This document shows positions 45,879 through 56,381 of a DNA stretch of 64,000 nt, one piece after another. Both the position numbers and the translations under genes were made by a program. This DNA comes from Erodium maritimum (lineage: Eukaryota > Streptophyta > Magnoliopsida > Geraniales > Geraniaceae). The stretch spans positions 135,315,203 through 135,379,202 of the forward strand of contig OY997588.1 of NCBI GenBank assembly GCA_963921825.1. Reading direction: 5' to 3'. How positions within the stretch are numbered: the stretch's first letter is position 1; each line of letters starts with the position of its first letter. Under the pieces are notes generated by a model. It did not search any database. It was not told where the DNA came from and worked only from the letters and a program-made list of their open reading frames with translations.

Positions 45879-47558
45879 TGTTGGGTCTCGATGGAGGGTA
45901 TGAACACATACTTGCAGCGGAAATAACTCGAGACCATGTCATAGAACACTACCAAATATTAGATACACAAGAGAATAAACAATATGGATGTTTCCTTACC
46001 AACTAGTTCAAGAAAAGGAAGAGAACACCAAAGAAACGATGATCGGCTTGAGTCTCCAAGACGCCTACGTATCCAAATGGAATCAAAGCCACGTAGTTCT
46101 TCTTTAGATGACTTAAGAACACAACAAGAGGGGGGGGGGGAAAGTGCCAAACTCGAAATTGTAGTGTGAGAGGGAGAGAAGTTGTGTTTCTATTCTTGTC
46201 TTGTGATTTGTTGTAGGAAAAAGATGACTTAAACCATCAACAACCATCAAGGACAAGTAAGGTGTGAAGCATGGTGTGAAGTAAGACAAGCATGGTGCTA
46301 AGTATGGCAAGACAAGATGGGTTAGGTGGTGAATCACCAACACCTTAATCCTTGTCTTGCTTACTTAGTACTAATTAATCAAGACTTGATTAATTAGTTC
46401 CATGGGCCTTGGTTGCATGGGCCTTTCATGGGCCTCTTGGAACATGGCCCATGGCCATTCCCAACGAGGTCCCATGACGTGCTCATCGCCTCCAAGCCTT
46501 CCATACCGGAAATGTCCAACATTATCCAACGCGATCAATCCCAAGACTCCAAGCCTTGTCTTGATCCGTAATGTCCTATTCACTTACGGGCACATGACCC
46601 AAAACCCAGTTTTGGTCATGTCCCGAGACAACTCTCTTTTGGCCATTCTCCATAAATGTGTCAATGAGTTTCATCCTTCGGTGTGACCCTTAGGTCTATG
46701 CATGTCGATAGATCAACGTAAAATCCCATTTTACTTGATCCTATATAAGTGGCAACTAACGAGACTTTAGTATTGCCTGACACTACATAGCGAATCGAAC
46801 CAATCGATTCTAACCTTTCCGTCCTCCCTGTCATTATCATTTTATCTCCGATATCCTGATTGAGATAAGGCATAGAGCCGTCATCCTTATTATTCTCAAT
46901 CACTGTTCCTTGATATGTGAGATGACTGAATATATGATACCTAGTATCATGTGCATGGCCATGCTATTCTTTCAGTCACTCTCGATCAAGCGGCCGAGAA
47001 CCGATATCTTTCCCATACCTCAGTATGAGGGATAAATCCCTTAGCCGTCTTTCGTGTCACTCATGCAACCCGTCCCCAAGCCAATCCTGGCCGTTATGGA
47101 AGCCCTGTTACGGACAACGTTAGGCTCAGGTCAAACTTAGTTGTTGACTGCATAGTGATCACAAAGACTCCTTGGTCTAAGGATACATGACAAGCTACGA
47201 CACTGAATATGTTAATGACTCAATCTATGGCACATATTCAGGGCGGGTCGTCCAATATCATGTCCCACATGATATCTATGATCAGACTCCGGAATCCCAT
47301 TCCAATGACTAACAGAACGTAAGCCATGGAGAGCCATCTTTCATACTAGTCGCTTCTAGTGAAGCTTTATTGACTAGGGACCCATCGAGTGTGATCCATC
47401 TCGATCTATGGTTCTATTCGCATGGTGGGCATAGATCAGAAATCACATCGATATATTACTCCAACACATAAGTAATAGAAAGCCGCTTTAATCTTATTGC
47501 TAATGATGATATATACATTTGGACATTTATGATTGAACTACGGGCACTAAGACTAACA
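45879..47558 (-). repeat. Element D 3' LTR
   Basis: Sense strand from TGTTAGTCTTAGTGCCCG (47558) to CGAGACCCAACA (45879). Contains the 29-bp palindrome at 46370-46398, TGGGCC motifs at 46400-46460, and an 11-base G-run. Confidence 0.95.
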
Positions 47559-47573
47559 ATCTCCCACTTGCCC
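47559..47573 (-). other. Element D polypurine tract
   Basis: GGGCAAGTGGGAGAT on the minus strand, directly before the 3' LTR and immediately after the gag-pol stop. Confidence 0.85.
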
Positions 47574-50500
47574 TAGTTCCAATCTAAACTCCAATCTATT
47601 CCCATTGACCTTACATGCCTCTCATGTTTAGGCAACGATAGTGCCTTAGTCAACGGGTCGACTATGTTATCATCAGTTGCAATATAGGTGATCTTCACAT
47701 CGCCTCGGTTCAGTATCTCTCTGATGAGGTGATATCGCCGCAGTACATGTTTGGATTTGTTATGCGATCTGGGCTCTTTAGCTTGCGCAATAGCCCCTGT
47801 GTTGTCGCAAAATAGGTTCACCGGGCTGGATGGGTTTTTTATTACACCCAACCCTGCCGTGAAATTCCTAATCCACACAGCCTCCTTGGCCGCCTCTGCA
47901 GCCGCTATGTACTCGGCCTCTGTCGTGGAGTCAGCGACGGTGTCTTGCTTCACGCTCTTCCAGCTGAAAGCTCCGCCATTCAGCGTGAACACATATCCTG
48001 ATTGACTTCTAAAGTCATCTGGATCTGTCTGGAAACTAGCGTCTACATATCCATTAACAACTAGTTCAGAATCATCTTTTCCCCCGTACACTAGAAACGC
48101 GTCCTTAGTTCTTCTCAAATATTTGAGAATCGCTTTGACCGCTATCCAGTGTTCCTCACCAGGGTTAGACTGATGTCTGCTGGTACAACTCAAGGCATAT
48201 GAGACATCCGGTCTCGTGCATATCATGGAATACATGATCGATCCTATCGCCGAAGCGTATGGGATTCGCATCATTCTTTTCAGCTCATCAGGTGTCTTAG
48301 GACACTGAGTCTTGCTGAGATGAACGTCATGACGTGCGGGTAAGAGTCCTTTCTTGGAATCAAGCATTGAGAACCTACTCAATACCTTGTTCACATAGGT
48401 GCTTTGACTTAAACCCAAGACCCTCTTGGTGCGATCTCTATATATCTTAATCCCTAAGATATAAGCAGCATCGCCTAAGTCCTTCATTGAGAAACACTTC
48501 CCTAACCAAGCTTTAGTCTCGTGCAAGGTTGGGATGTCGTTTCCAATGAGTAGTATGTCATCGACATACAACACCAGAAAGGTAATCATACCCCCATTTG
48601 CCTTCTTGTAAACGCAAGGTTCATCTTCATTCTTGATAAAGCCAAATCCAATTACAGCTTCATCAAAACGAAGGTTCCAACTCCGAGAAGCTTGTTTCAA
48701 TCCATAAATGGATTTCAACAACTTACAAATCTTTCCCTTATTCTTCGGATCGACAAAACCTTCGGGTTGAGACATATAAACGTCCTCCGACAAATTTCCG
48801 TTTAGGAAAGCGGTTTTGACATCCATTTTCCATATCTCGTAATCGTGATATGCAGCTATAGCAAGAAGAATTTGGATAGATTTGACCATAGCCACTGGGG
48901 AAAAGGTTTCCTCATAGTCAATCCCTTGGATCTGCCTATAACCTTTCGCCACCAGTCGGGCTTTGTAGGTCTGAGGGTTGCCTTCCATGTCCATCTTCAC
49001 CTTGAAGATCCATTTGCATCCGATGGTTCTTACACCACCGATGGGATCAACCAGTTCCCAGACTTGGTTGTCCGACATGGATTGCATTTCCTCCCTCATG
49101 GCTCCCAGCCATAACTCAGAGTCGGGTCCGTCCACAGCTTCCTGAAATGTAGCTGGATCATCGTGATCCACCACAAGCTCACCGTCACCTCCAGACACAA
49201 AGTAACCATATCTCGGAGGTGGACGACTAACCCTTTCAGATCGCCTTGGACCTTCTGGAATTGTTGCAGGAACTGGTCCTTTCTCTACGACCATCTCAGG
49301 CTCTTCTACAGGGTTGTCCAGTGGATCAGTTGGATCTGTACCACCCTGAATTTCTTCTAGATGTACAGCCCTCCCACTGACGTCTTTGGAAATAAACTCC
49401 CTTTCCATAAAGACCCCACCCCGAGCGACGAACACCGTGTTCTCGCTGGGTTTGTAGAAGTAGTACCCCATTGTTTCTTTGGGATACCCAACGAAGGTGC
49501 ATTTATCAGATCTTGGTTCGAGCTTAGTCGGAACTAAACGTTTCACATAAGCCTCGCAACCCCAAATCTTCAGGAAGGACAAAACGGGCTTTCTCCCGCG
49601 CCATTTCTCAAATGGTGTCCCTTCCACAGCCTTCGTCGGAGCCCGATTCAAAATGAATGCGGCCGTCTCCAGAGCATAACCCCAGAAAGAGATTGGGAGA
49701 TCAGTCCCACTAATCATGGACCGGACCATATCCAATAAAGTCTGATTTCTCCGTTCGGACACACCATTCAATTGTGGTGTTCCGGGAGGAGTCCATTCTG
49801 AAAGGATCCCACTTTCTGCTAGATGATCTAAAAACTCTGTGGTCAAGTATTCTCCCCCTCGATCTGATCGAAGTGCTTTAATACTTTTCCCGAGCTGGTT
49901 TTCTACTTCAGTCTTAAACTCTTTGAATTTATCAAAAGCTTCAGACTTATGTCTCATCAAATAGACATAACCATATCTACTGAAGTCGTCAGTAAATGTG
50001 ATAAAGTAGCTAAAACCCCTCCTGGCAAGTGTGCTCATTGGTCCACACACATCCGAGTGTATTAGCCCCAATAAGTCACCCGCCCTTTCACCGCGACCGA
50101 TGAAGGGCGCTTTAGTCAGTTTTCCCATCAAACAAGATTCGCATCTATCAATCGAATGAAATTCGAATGGACTAAGAAGTCCACACTTGTGAAGTGTTGA
50201 TATGAGTTTCTCGTTTATGTGGCCTAAACGACAATGCCATAAAAGAGTTTGGTCTAAATCATTGGACTTAGACCTCTTGGTATTTACATTATATATAGAG
50301 CTTGAGGCATTGTTATCCATATCCAATATGTACAATCCTCCAACCATTTTGGCGCTAGCATAAAATATATCATTGCATAAAATATTGAAAATCCCATTTC
50401 CAACATCAAAATTGTATCCTTCCTTGTCCAAAAAAGAAATAGATACAATATTCCTACTGAAAGTAGGTACACAATATACATTGTTCAAAACAAAAACTAG

Positions 50501-51598
50501 CCCACTTGGCAAAAGAAGACTTATGGATCCTACAGCAGTCGCCACAACTCTAGTCTTGTTGCCCACTCTAAGGTCCACCTCGCCTTTCTTCAAGCTTCTC
50601 CTACCTTCCAGCCACTGCACATTAGTACAAATGTGAGATTCAGCCCCGGTATCCAATACCCATGAATCTTTGGAAGTAGTGAGATTTAGCTCTATAAAGA
50701 AAATACCTGATGAAGGCACAGTCCCACCGCCCTTCTTCAGATCATCTAGAAACTTCCTGCAATCTTTCTTCCAGTGACCAGGCTGTTGACAGTAGAAGCA
50801 GACATTCTCGACATCCTTCCCCTTCCTTGAGGACTCCCCGGTCCTAGGAGGGTTAGGACGCTTCGGATGCCTCATCTTTCCTGCCAAGTGCATAGGGGCC
50901 TTGCCCTTACCACTAACAGTTCCCTTATTCTTGAAACTGTTTCCCTGTCTGACCATCAGAACATCCTTGGATCCCTGATCCTTGACGTTCTTTTCAGCAG
51001 TTACCAACATTCCATGCAACTCTGAAATGGTCTTGTCCATATCGTGCATATGATAGTTCATGACGAACGTAGCATATGAACGAGGAAGGGAACGCAGAAC
51101 CACATCCGCTGCCATCTCGTTCTCTATCTTAAGACCCAGTCGATTAAGATGTTCGAGATGCCCCTTCATCTTTAGGACATGAGGACCCACGGAGACTCCT
51201 GCTGACATTTTGCAGGAGAGAAGTTCATTAAGGACATTGTATCTCACGATACGTGCCCTTTCCTTGAACATACCCTTTATGATCCCCATCATAGTATAGG
51301 GGTCATCAGAGTACTCCATGAACTGGTCTTGGAGATCAGACTCCATGCAGCCCAGCATAATACATGCCACATCTATAGAATCGCTAAGGTGCTTTTGGTA
51401 TGCATCCTTAACGGCCCTAATGGCATTACTAGCTGGCTCCTCAGGGATAGCCTGGTCTAGGACATATTCTTTGCGCTCGAATTTGAGGACTATCCTCAAG
51501 TTTCTGTCCCAGTCCAAGTAGTTTGTCCCACTTAGCTTGATCCTATCAAGAATGGTTTTTAGTGACAAACTACTATTGTTCGCTGAAGTACTTGCCAT
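47573..51598 (-). CDS. Element D gag-pol polyprotein, Ty1/copia (1341 residues)
   Basis: One open frame with copia domain order. The gag N-terminal part has GTNYLDWDRNLRIVL at residues 24-38. A zinc knuckle CFYCQQPGHWKKDC starts near 267. Protease DSWVLDTGAESH is near 312. The integrase zinc region (HCRLGH...CESC) is 455-489, and the integrase core (HSDVCGPM, TDDFSRYGY, SDRGGEY) is about 515-585. Reverse transcriptase is about 860-1100, with YVDD at 1011-1014. RNase H is about 1183-1300, with ADSTTEAEYIAA near 1222. Integrase ahead of reverse transcriptase is diagnostic of Ty1/copia. Clade is uncertain (Tork/TAR-like by feel). Length is normal for plant copia elements. The product would form particles and copy and insert the element. 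It looks whole, and expression cannot be judged. Confidence 0.93.
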   Translation of the reverse strand: MASTSANNSSLSLKTILDRIKLSGTNYLDWDRNLRIVLKFERKEYVLDQAIPEEPASNAIRAVKDAYQKHLSDSIDVACIMLGCMESDLQDQFMEYSDDPYTMMGIIKGMFKERARIVRYNVLNELLSCKMSAGVSVGPHVLKMKGHLEHLNRLGLKIENEMAADVVLRSLPRSYATFVMNYHMHDMDKTISELHGMLVTAEKNVKDQGSKDVLMVRQGNSFKNKGTVSGKGKAPMHLAGKMRHPKRPNPPRTGESSRKGKDVENVCFYCQQPGHWKKDCRKFLDDLKKGGGTVPSSGIFFIELNLTTSKDSWVLDTGAESHICTNVQWLEGRRSLKKGEVDLRVGNKTRVVATAVGSISLLLPSGLVFVLNNVYCVPTFSRNIVSISFLDKEGYNFDVGNGIFNILCNDIFYASAKMVGGLYILDMDNNASSSIYNVNTKRSKSNDLDQTLLWHCRLGHINEKLISTLHKCGLLSPFEFHSIDRCESCLMGKLTKAPFIGRGERAGDLLGLIHSDVCGPMSTLARRGFSYFITFTDDFSRYGYVYLMRHKSEAFDKFKEFKTEVENQLGKSIKALRSDRGGEYLTTEFLDHLAESGILSEWTPPGTPQLNGVSERRNQTLLDMVRSMISGTDLPISFWGYALETAAFILNRAPTKAVEGTPFEKWRGRKPVLSFLKIWGCEAYVKRLVPTKLEPRSDKCTFVGYPKETMGYYFYKPSENTVFVARGGVFMEREFISKDVSGRAVHLEEIQGGTDPTDPLDNPVEEPEMVVEKGPVPATIPEGPRRSERVSRPPPRYGYFVSGGDGELVVDHDDPATFQEAVDGPDSELWLGAMREEMQSMSDNQVWELVDPIGGVRTIGCKWIFKVKMDMEGNPQTYKARLVAKGYRQIQGIDYEETFSPVAMVKSIQILLAIAAYHDYEIWKMDVKTAFLNGNLSEDVYMSQPEGFVDPKNKGKICKLLKSIYGLKQASRSWNLRFDEAVIGFGFIKNEDEPCVYKKANGGMITFLVLYVDDILLIGNDIPTLHETKAWLGKCFSMKDLGDAAYILGIKIYRDRTKRVLGLSQSTYVNKVLSRFSMLDSKKGLLPARHDVHLSKTQCPKTPDELKRMMRIPYASAIGSIMYSMICTRPDVSYALSCTSRHQSNPGEEHWIAVKAILKYLRRTKDAFLVYGGKDDSELVVNGYVDASFQTDPDDFRSQSGYVFTLNGGAFSWKSVKQDTVADSTTEAEYIAAAEAAKEAVWIRNFTAGLGVIKNPSSPVNLFCDNTGAIAQAKEPRSHNKSKHVLRRYHLIREILNRGDVKITYIATDDNIVDPLTKALSLPKHERHVRSMGIDWSLDWN

Positions 51599-53133
51599 TT
51601 GATCTACACGACAAACAAAATATAATCAGCAAACTGAATAAATTTTATGAAGATCAAGTTCAAACACCAACCAATTGATTCTAAACCTTTAGAACCTAAA
51701 ACCAAGATCCTTGATTCACCCGATTAAGCTGAACTAATACTCACCACTTAATCGAGCTATGTAGGTAGGACTCCATCCAATCACATCCAATATGACTCTT
51801 GGCTAGGGTATGTACTCATGTACACGGCTTACCCTATCTAATACCCTAGCTCAACCTCAGGCTGAGAATCGTAGTCGGGTCCACCAATTTTCAACTATGG
51901 CCCGTCACTATATGGGTGCTCCGCTAATGCGCACGACACCTACACATGTCGTCCAAAACTACTACCCCGCTTTCCCATGGATGCTCCGCTAATGCGCACG
52001 ACACCCATAGGACGGGGAGGTAGTAAGGTGTTGATAATTGGGAGGTATCGGACATGACCCGTTTTTACTTGTCCGGTTGTGTTTTAAACTTTTGGCACAT
52101 CCTAGATGCGATGAGCACATCAACTACATTCCAAATGTAATGATGCCTCCAATTACATCCAATGTAATTCTTCCTTCGAACCCGTCAACTACATCCAATG
52201 TAATGACGATTCTAAGGGCTCACAGACAATGATTAAAACCAATTTTATCTTTGCATGTGAGGTGATATGCTCGGTAAATTAAGTTAAGCATGCAATTCTA
52301 AAACACATAGAAAAGATCATGCAAAAACTAAACCAAGCATAAAGCGTTAAATATGTACATAATAGCCCACTAAACTAACTCCCACTAGCTTCTTGAGCTC
52401 CACCGACTCCAAGCCGATGTCAAAACCCGAGAAGCCACCAAATGACCTTTTCGCCCTTTCTTCGTCTTGAGTAAAATATTACAATTTAATACACGACTCG
52501 CAGGTTGGGAATTAATAAATATTACAAATAAGTGGTACGACGACCACACCTTGAAAAAATAATTACACGCTAACTCTAACGGCTCGCAGGCCGTGAAAAG
52601 CGATAAATAATTAAATCAAACTCGGGGCTATTATGTACACCATGCCAACATCACATCACACATCGTGTTATCAAACAAGCATGTTATCAAACATCATGTG
52701 ATTTTCCGGTTTTAATTAATTGCCAAGTTTCGAAATTTTTTGATACTCGGTTTATCGAAACCGTTCAAAATTGAAACTTTTGAACATTTGATTTTTGAGT
52801 TCATCAAGACGGTTCCAAACTCATCATGACTAACAAAACGGTTTAGCTCGGCATATTGACCATCCAATGGTCATGCTTGGCCTAGCTCCGTCCAACGGAG
52901 CCCCGTTCGGTCCCGGTTTCGGCTCCCCGAGAGTCCCGCTCCCGAGACCCGAAAAATCAAATTTTTTTCAAAAATTCCAGATTTGATAAACTTTTCAAAA
53001 ATTCATTTTTCATGCATTAAACCCATAAACAAGAATTTAAAACATGTTATCAAACAATTTAGCAAATTAACATGCAAAACCGAAACTAGCAAGCAAAACC
53101 GAAAGTTCTCTTGTGAATCCCGAAGGTAGCACG
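51599..53133 (-). other. Element D leader
   Basis: 1.5 kb between primer site and gag ATG, no gene. Contains three small hairpins of the ATTACAT-CCA-ATGTAAT type (perfect at 52152-52168, variants on either side) and a duplicated block with GCTCCGCTAATGCGCACGAC at about 51917 and 51983. The same hairpins are in the tandem units and in element E (about 61255-61340). Confidence 0.75.
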
Positions 53134-53145
53134 GCTCTGATACCA
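53134..53145 (-). other. Element D primer binding site
   Basis: TGGTATCAGAGC on the minus strand, one base from the LTR end. Initiator tRNA-Met type. Copies also sit at the ends of the two tandem units (near 44267-44278 and 45866-45877). Confidence 0.9.
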
Positions 53146-53146
53146 C

Positions 53147-54827
53147 TGTTGGGTCTCGATGGAGGGTATGAACACATACTTGCAGCGGAAATAACTCGAG
53201 ACCATGTCATAGAACACTACCAAATATTAGATACACAAGAGAATAAACAATATGGATGTTTCCTTACCAACTAGTTCAAGAAAAGGAAGAGAACACCAAA
53301 GAAACGATGATCGGCTTGAGTCTCCAAGACGCCTACGTATCCAAATGGAATCAAAGCCACGTAGTTCTTCTTTAGATGACTTAAGAACACAACAAGAGGG
53401 GGGGGGGGGAAAGTGCCAAACTCGAAATTGTAGTGTGAGAGGGAGAGAAGTTGTGTTTCTATTCTTGTCTTGTGATTTGTTGTAGGAAAAAGATGACTTA
53501 AACCATCAACAACCATCAAGGACAAGTAAGGTGTGAAGCATGGTGTGAAGTAAGACAAGCATGGTGCTAAGTATGGCAAGACAAGATGGGTTAGGTGGTG
53601 AATCACCAACACCTTAATCCTTGTCTTGCTTACTTAGTACTAATTAATCAAGACTTGATTAATTAGTTCCATGGGCCTTGGTTGCATGGGCCTTTCATGG
53701 GCCTCTTGGAACATGGCCCATGGCCATTCCCAACGAGGTCCCATGACGTGCTCATCGCCTCCAAGCCTTCCATACCGGAAATGTCCAACATTATCCAACG
53801 CGATCAATCCCAAGACTCCAAGCCTTGTCTTGATCCGTAATGTCCTATTCACTTACGGGCACATGACCCAAAACCCAGTTTTGGTCATGTCCCGAGACAA
53901 CTCTCTTTTGGCCATTCTCCATAAATGTGTCAATGAGTTTCATCCTTCGGTGTGACCCTTAGGTCTATGCATGTCGATAGATCAACGTAAAATCCCATTT
54001 TACTTGATCCTATATAAGTGGCAACTAACGAGACTTTAGTATTGCCTGACACTACATAGCGAATCGAACCAATCGATTCTAACCTTTCCGTCCTCCCTGT
54101 CATTATCATTTTATCTCCGATATCCTGATTGAGATAAGGCATAGAGCCGTCATCCTTATTATTCTCAATCACTGTTCCTTGATATGTGAGATGACTGAAT
54201 ATATGATACCTAGTATCATGTGCATGGCCATGCTATTCTTTCAGTCACTCTCGATCAAGCGGCCGAGAACCGATATCTTTCCCATACCTCAGTATGAGGG
54301 ATAAATCCCTTAGCCGTCTTTCGTGTCACTCATGCAACCCGTCCCCAAGCCAATCCTGGCCGTTATGGAAGCCCTGTTACGGACAACGTTAGGCTCAGGT
54401 CAAACTTAGTTGTTGACTGCATAGTGATCACAAAGACTCCTTGGTCTAAGGATACATGACAAGCTACGACACTGAATATGTTAATGACTCAATCTATGGC
54501 ACATATTCAGGGCGGGTCGTCCAATATCATGTCCCACATGATATCTATGATCAGACTCCGGAATCCCATTCCAATGACTAACAGAACGTAAGCCATGAAG
54601 AGCCATCTTTCATACTAGTCGCTTCTAGTGAAGCTTTATTGACTAGGGACCCATCGAGTGTGATCCATCTCGATCTATGGTTCTATTCGCATGGTGGGCA
54701 TAGATCAGAAATCACATCGATATATTACTCCAACACATAAGTAATAGAAAGCCGCTTTAATCTTATTGCTAATGATGATATATACATTTGGACATTTATG
54801 ATTGAACTACGGGCACTAAGACTAACA
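53147..54827 (-). repeat. Element D 5' LTR
   Basis: 1681 bp, matching the 3' LTR apart from one base in the G-run (12 G) and about one other change that I noticed. Palindrome at 53639-53667. Confidence 0.95.
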
Positions 54828-56381
54828 TCACTGTCAGGCTCCAGGCGGTCGACCTGTTGGCGATAAACCGAGCTACTTTTCCGATAGCTAGTCGGAAGGG
54901 GAGCTTCCCTCTCACCGCCTAAAAACGCTCACAACCTGCCGAGACTCGAACTCGGGTCAGGCTACCCAAAGAACGCTCGCAACTTACCGATCCCTGTCAG
55001 GTAAGCCAGCCAAATTCCACACCACTTCCGACACGAAGTCGGGTCACTAACCTCGGGCACTCACAATCACAATCACAAGCAAGGTTCAACAAACAGCAAC
55101 AAGACCAGTTCAACACTCCACAGGCACTCATGGCCACTCAAGACTCCAACGGTAAAAAGACGGGTTCAATAACCCCACGGGCCCTCGTGGCCTCCCAAGA
55201 CACACCAACAGTAACTCACGGGCTCAACAACCCCACGGGCACTCACGGCCTCCCAATGCATCCCAACAGTAAAACACGGGCTCTCATGGCCACCCAAGAC
55301 ACCAACAGTAAAACACGGGCTCTCATGGCCACCCAAGACACAACAGTAAAGTACAGGCTCTCATGGCCACCCAAGACACCAACAATAAAACACGGGCTCT
55401 CATCGCCACCCAAGACATAAATTAAACAATCAACCTCCGGGCATGGTAATATGCCTCCAGTAATTCTAATATCGCTAAGTTCTCTGTTCCTACGACACTA
55501 CTAAGTATCACATGCATTTCTAAGGTTCGCTACGTTCCTGTATCATGCCTTTCTAACATTCGATAACCTACTTAACCCACGACACTCCGGTATCACATGC
55601 AATTCTACTGTTAACTTTCCCTAGTCAGGGCCGAGATCCGGCTACTTTTCCCTACCTCGTATATGTTCTCCAAAAGCTAACCAATAAGCTCCGGCGTGAT
55701 CTCAGTCACTCGCCTAGCTTTCCTTTCCCTCGGTCTGCAGCACGATCGTAGAGGAAGACGAGGGGAGTTCGATTCTTGCAACGTTGAGGCGATCCAAGGA
55801 TTGAGCTCGTGAATAGTGCCTCTCCAAACCCTAGCTCCTCTCTTCTTCTTCTCCTTCTCTCTCTAAACCTCTCTTCTATTTTTCTATTTTTTTTTCTTTG
55901 GTTTAACCTTGGCCGAACCCCCCTTATCTCTCTTCTTTCATTTTCCCCCCAAAACCTAACACCACCACTTGTTTGACAAGTGGCAAGGTGGGTCCCACAC
56001 CTTTTGGAAAAATATCTACTAGATATTTTCCAATCGAATTTGCGAAATTCGGACGTTTCAGGCCCCGAATGGGCACTTTTTCCAAGAAATTATGAAACTT
56101 GACGGGCTACAAGGAAACGGCTCAACTAAGACCGCTGCGACGACGGCTAAGCTTTTTGGATCCAAAACGATCCTTGAATGGACCAAAACGTCGCTCGGTT
56201 GACTTTTCCAGAGAAAAGTCAACATTTCCCAAATTGATCAGAAAGTTGCCCTGAGTCCCCCGGAACTCACTTTGGTTGATATCGGGGTCATCGTAAGTCC
56301 GGGATGACCCTCGGGGTCAATTTAGGTTCAATTAAGTGTTTGTCTTAAAATTTTTAAATTTTCCTCTTTTTTGCAGGTTTG

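Larger units (their letters stand above)
42675..54827 (-). mobile_element. Element D: Ty1/copia element that looks whole, with tandem tail
   Basis: Right to left: 5' LTR 54827-53147 (1681 bp), primer site 53145-53134, leader, gag-pol 51598-47573, polypurine tract about 47573-47559, 3' LTR 47558-45879 (1680 bp), then two tandem LTR/leader units to 42675. Flanked by TCACT at 42670-42674 and 54828-54832, inside element C's 5' LTR. The LTRs appear almost identical (I noticed only a one-base G-run difference and about one substitution), so the insertion is very recent. No break is visible in the coding region. The tail is extra sequence outside the standard element. Confidence 0.93.
26726..56381 (-). 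mobile_element. Element C: gypsy (Tekay-like) element with gag and pol, minus strand, host of two insertions
   Basis: Right to left: 5' LTR 56381-42043 (split by copia element D), primer site 42039-42028, leader, gag 41068-39596, pol 39529-36727, polypurine tract 36703-36691, 3' LTR 36690-26726 (split by element B). Net length is about 9.6 kb. Protein order (protease, reverse transcriptase, RNase H, integrase, then a chromodomain-like C terminus) plus LTRs above 2 kb point to the Tekay/Del clade of chromoviruses. Both outer ends are incomplete and no target duplication survives. About four or five breaks are visible in the coding part. Fossil, and older than B and D, which sit inside it. Confidence 0.9.
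42043..56381 (-). repeat. Element C 5' LTR (split by copia element D)
   Basis: Pieces 42043-42674 and 54833-56381, about 2.18 kb net. Its U3 start is replaced at 56382 by a plus-strand LTR fragment. Contains the evening-element pair 56009-56029 and a T-arm-like hairpin 54939-54955. Confidence 0.88.
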
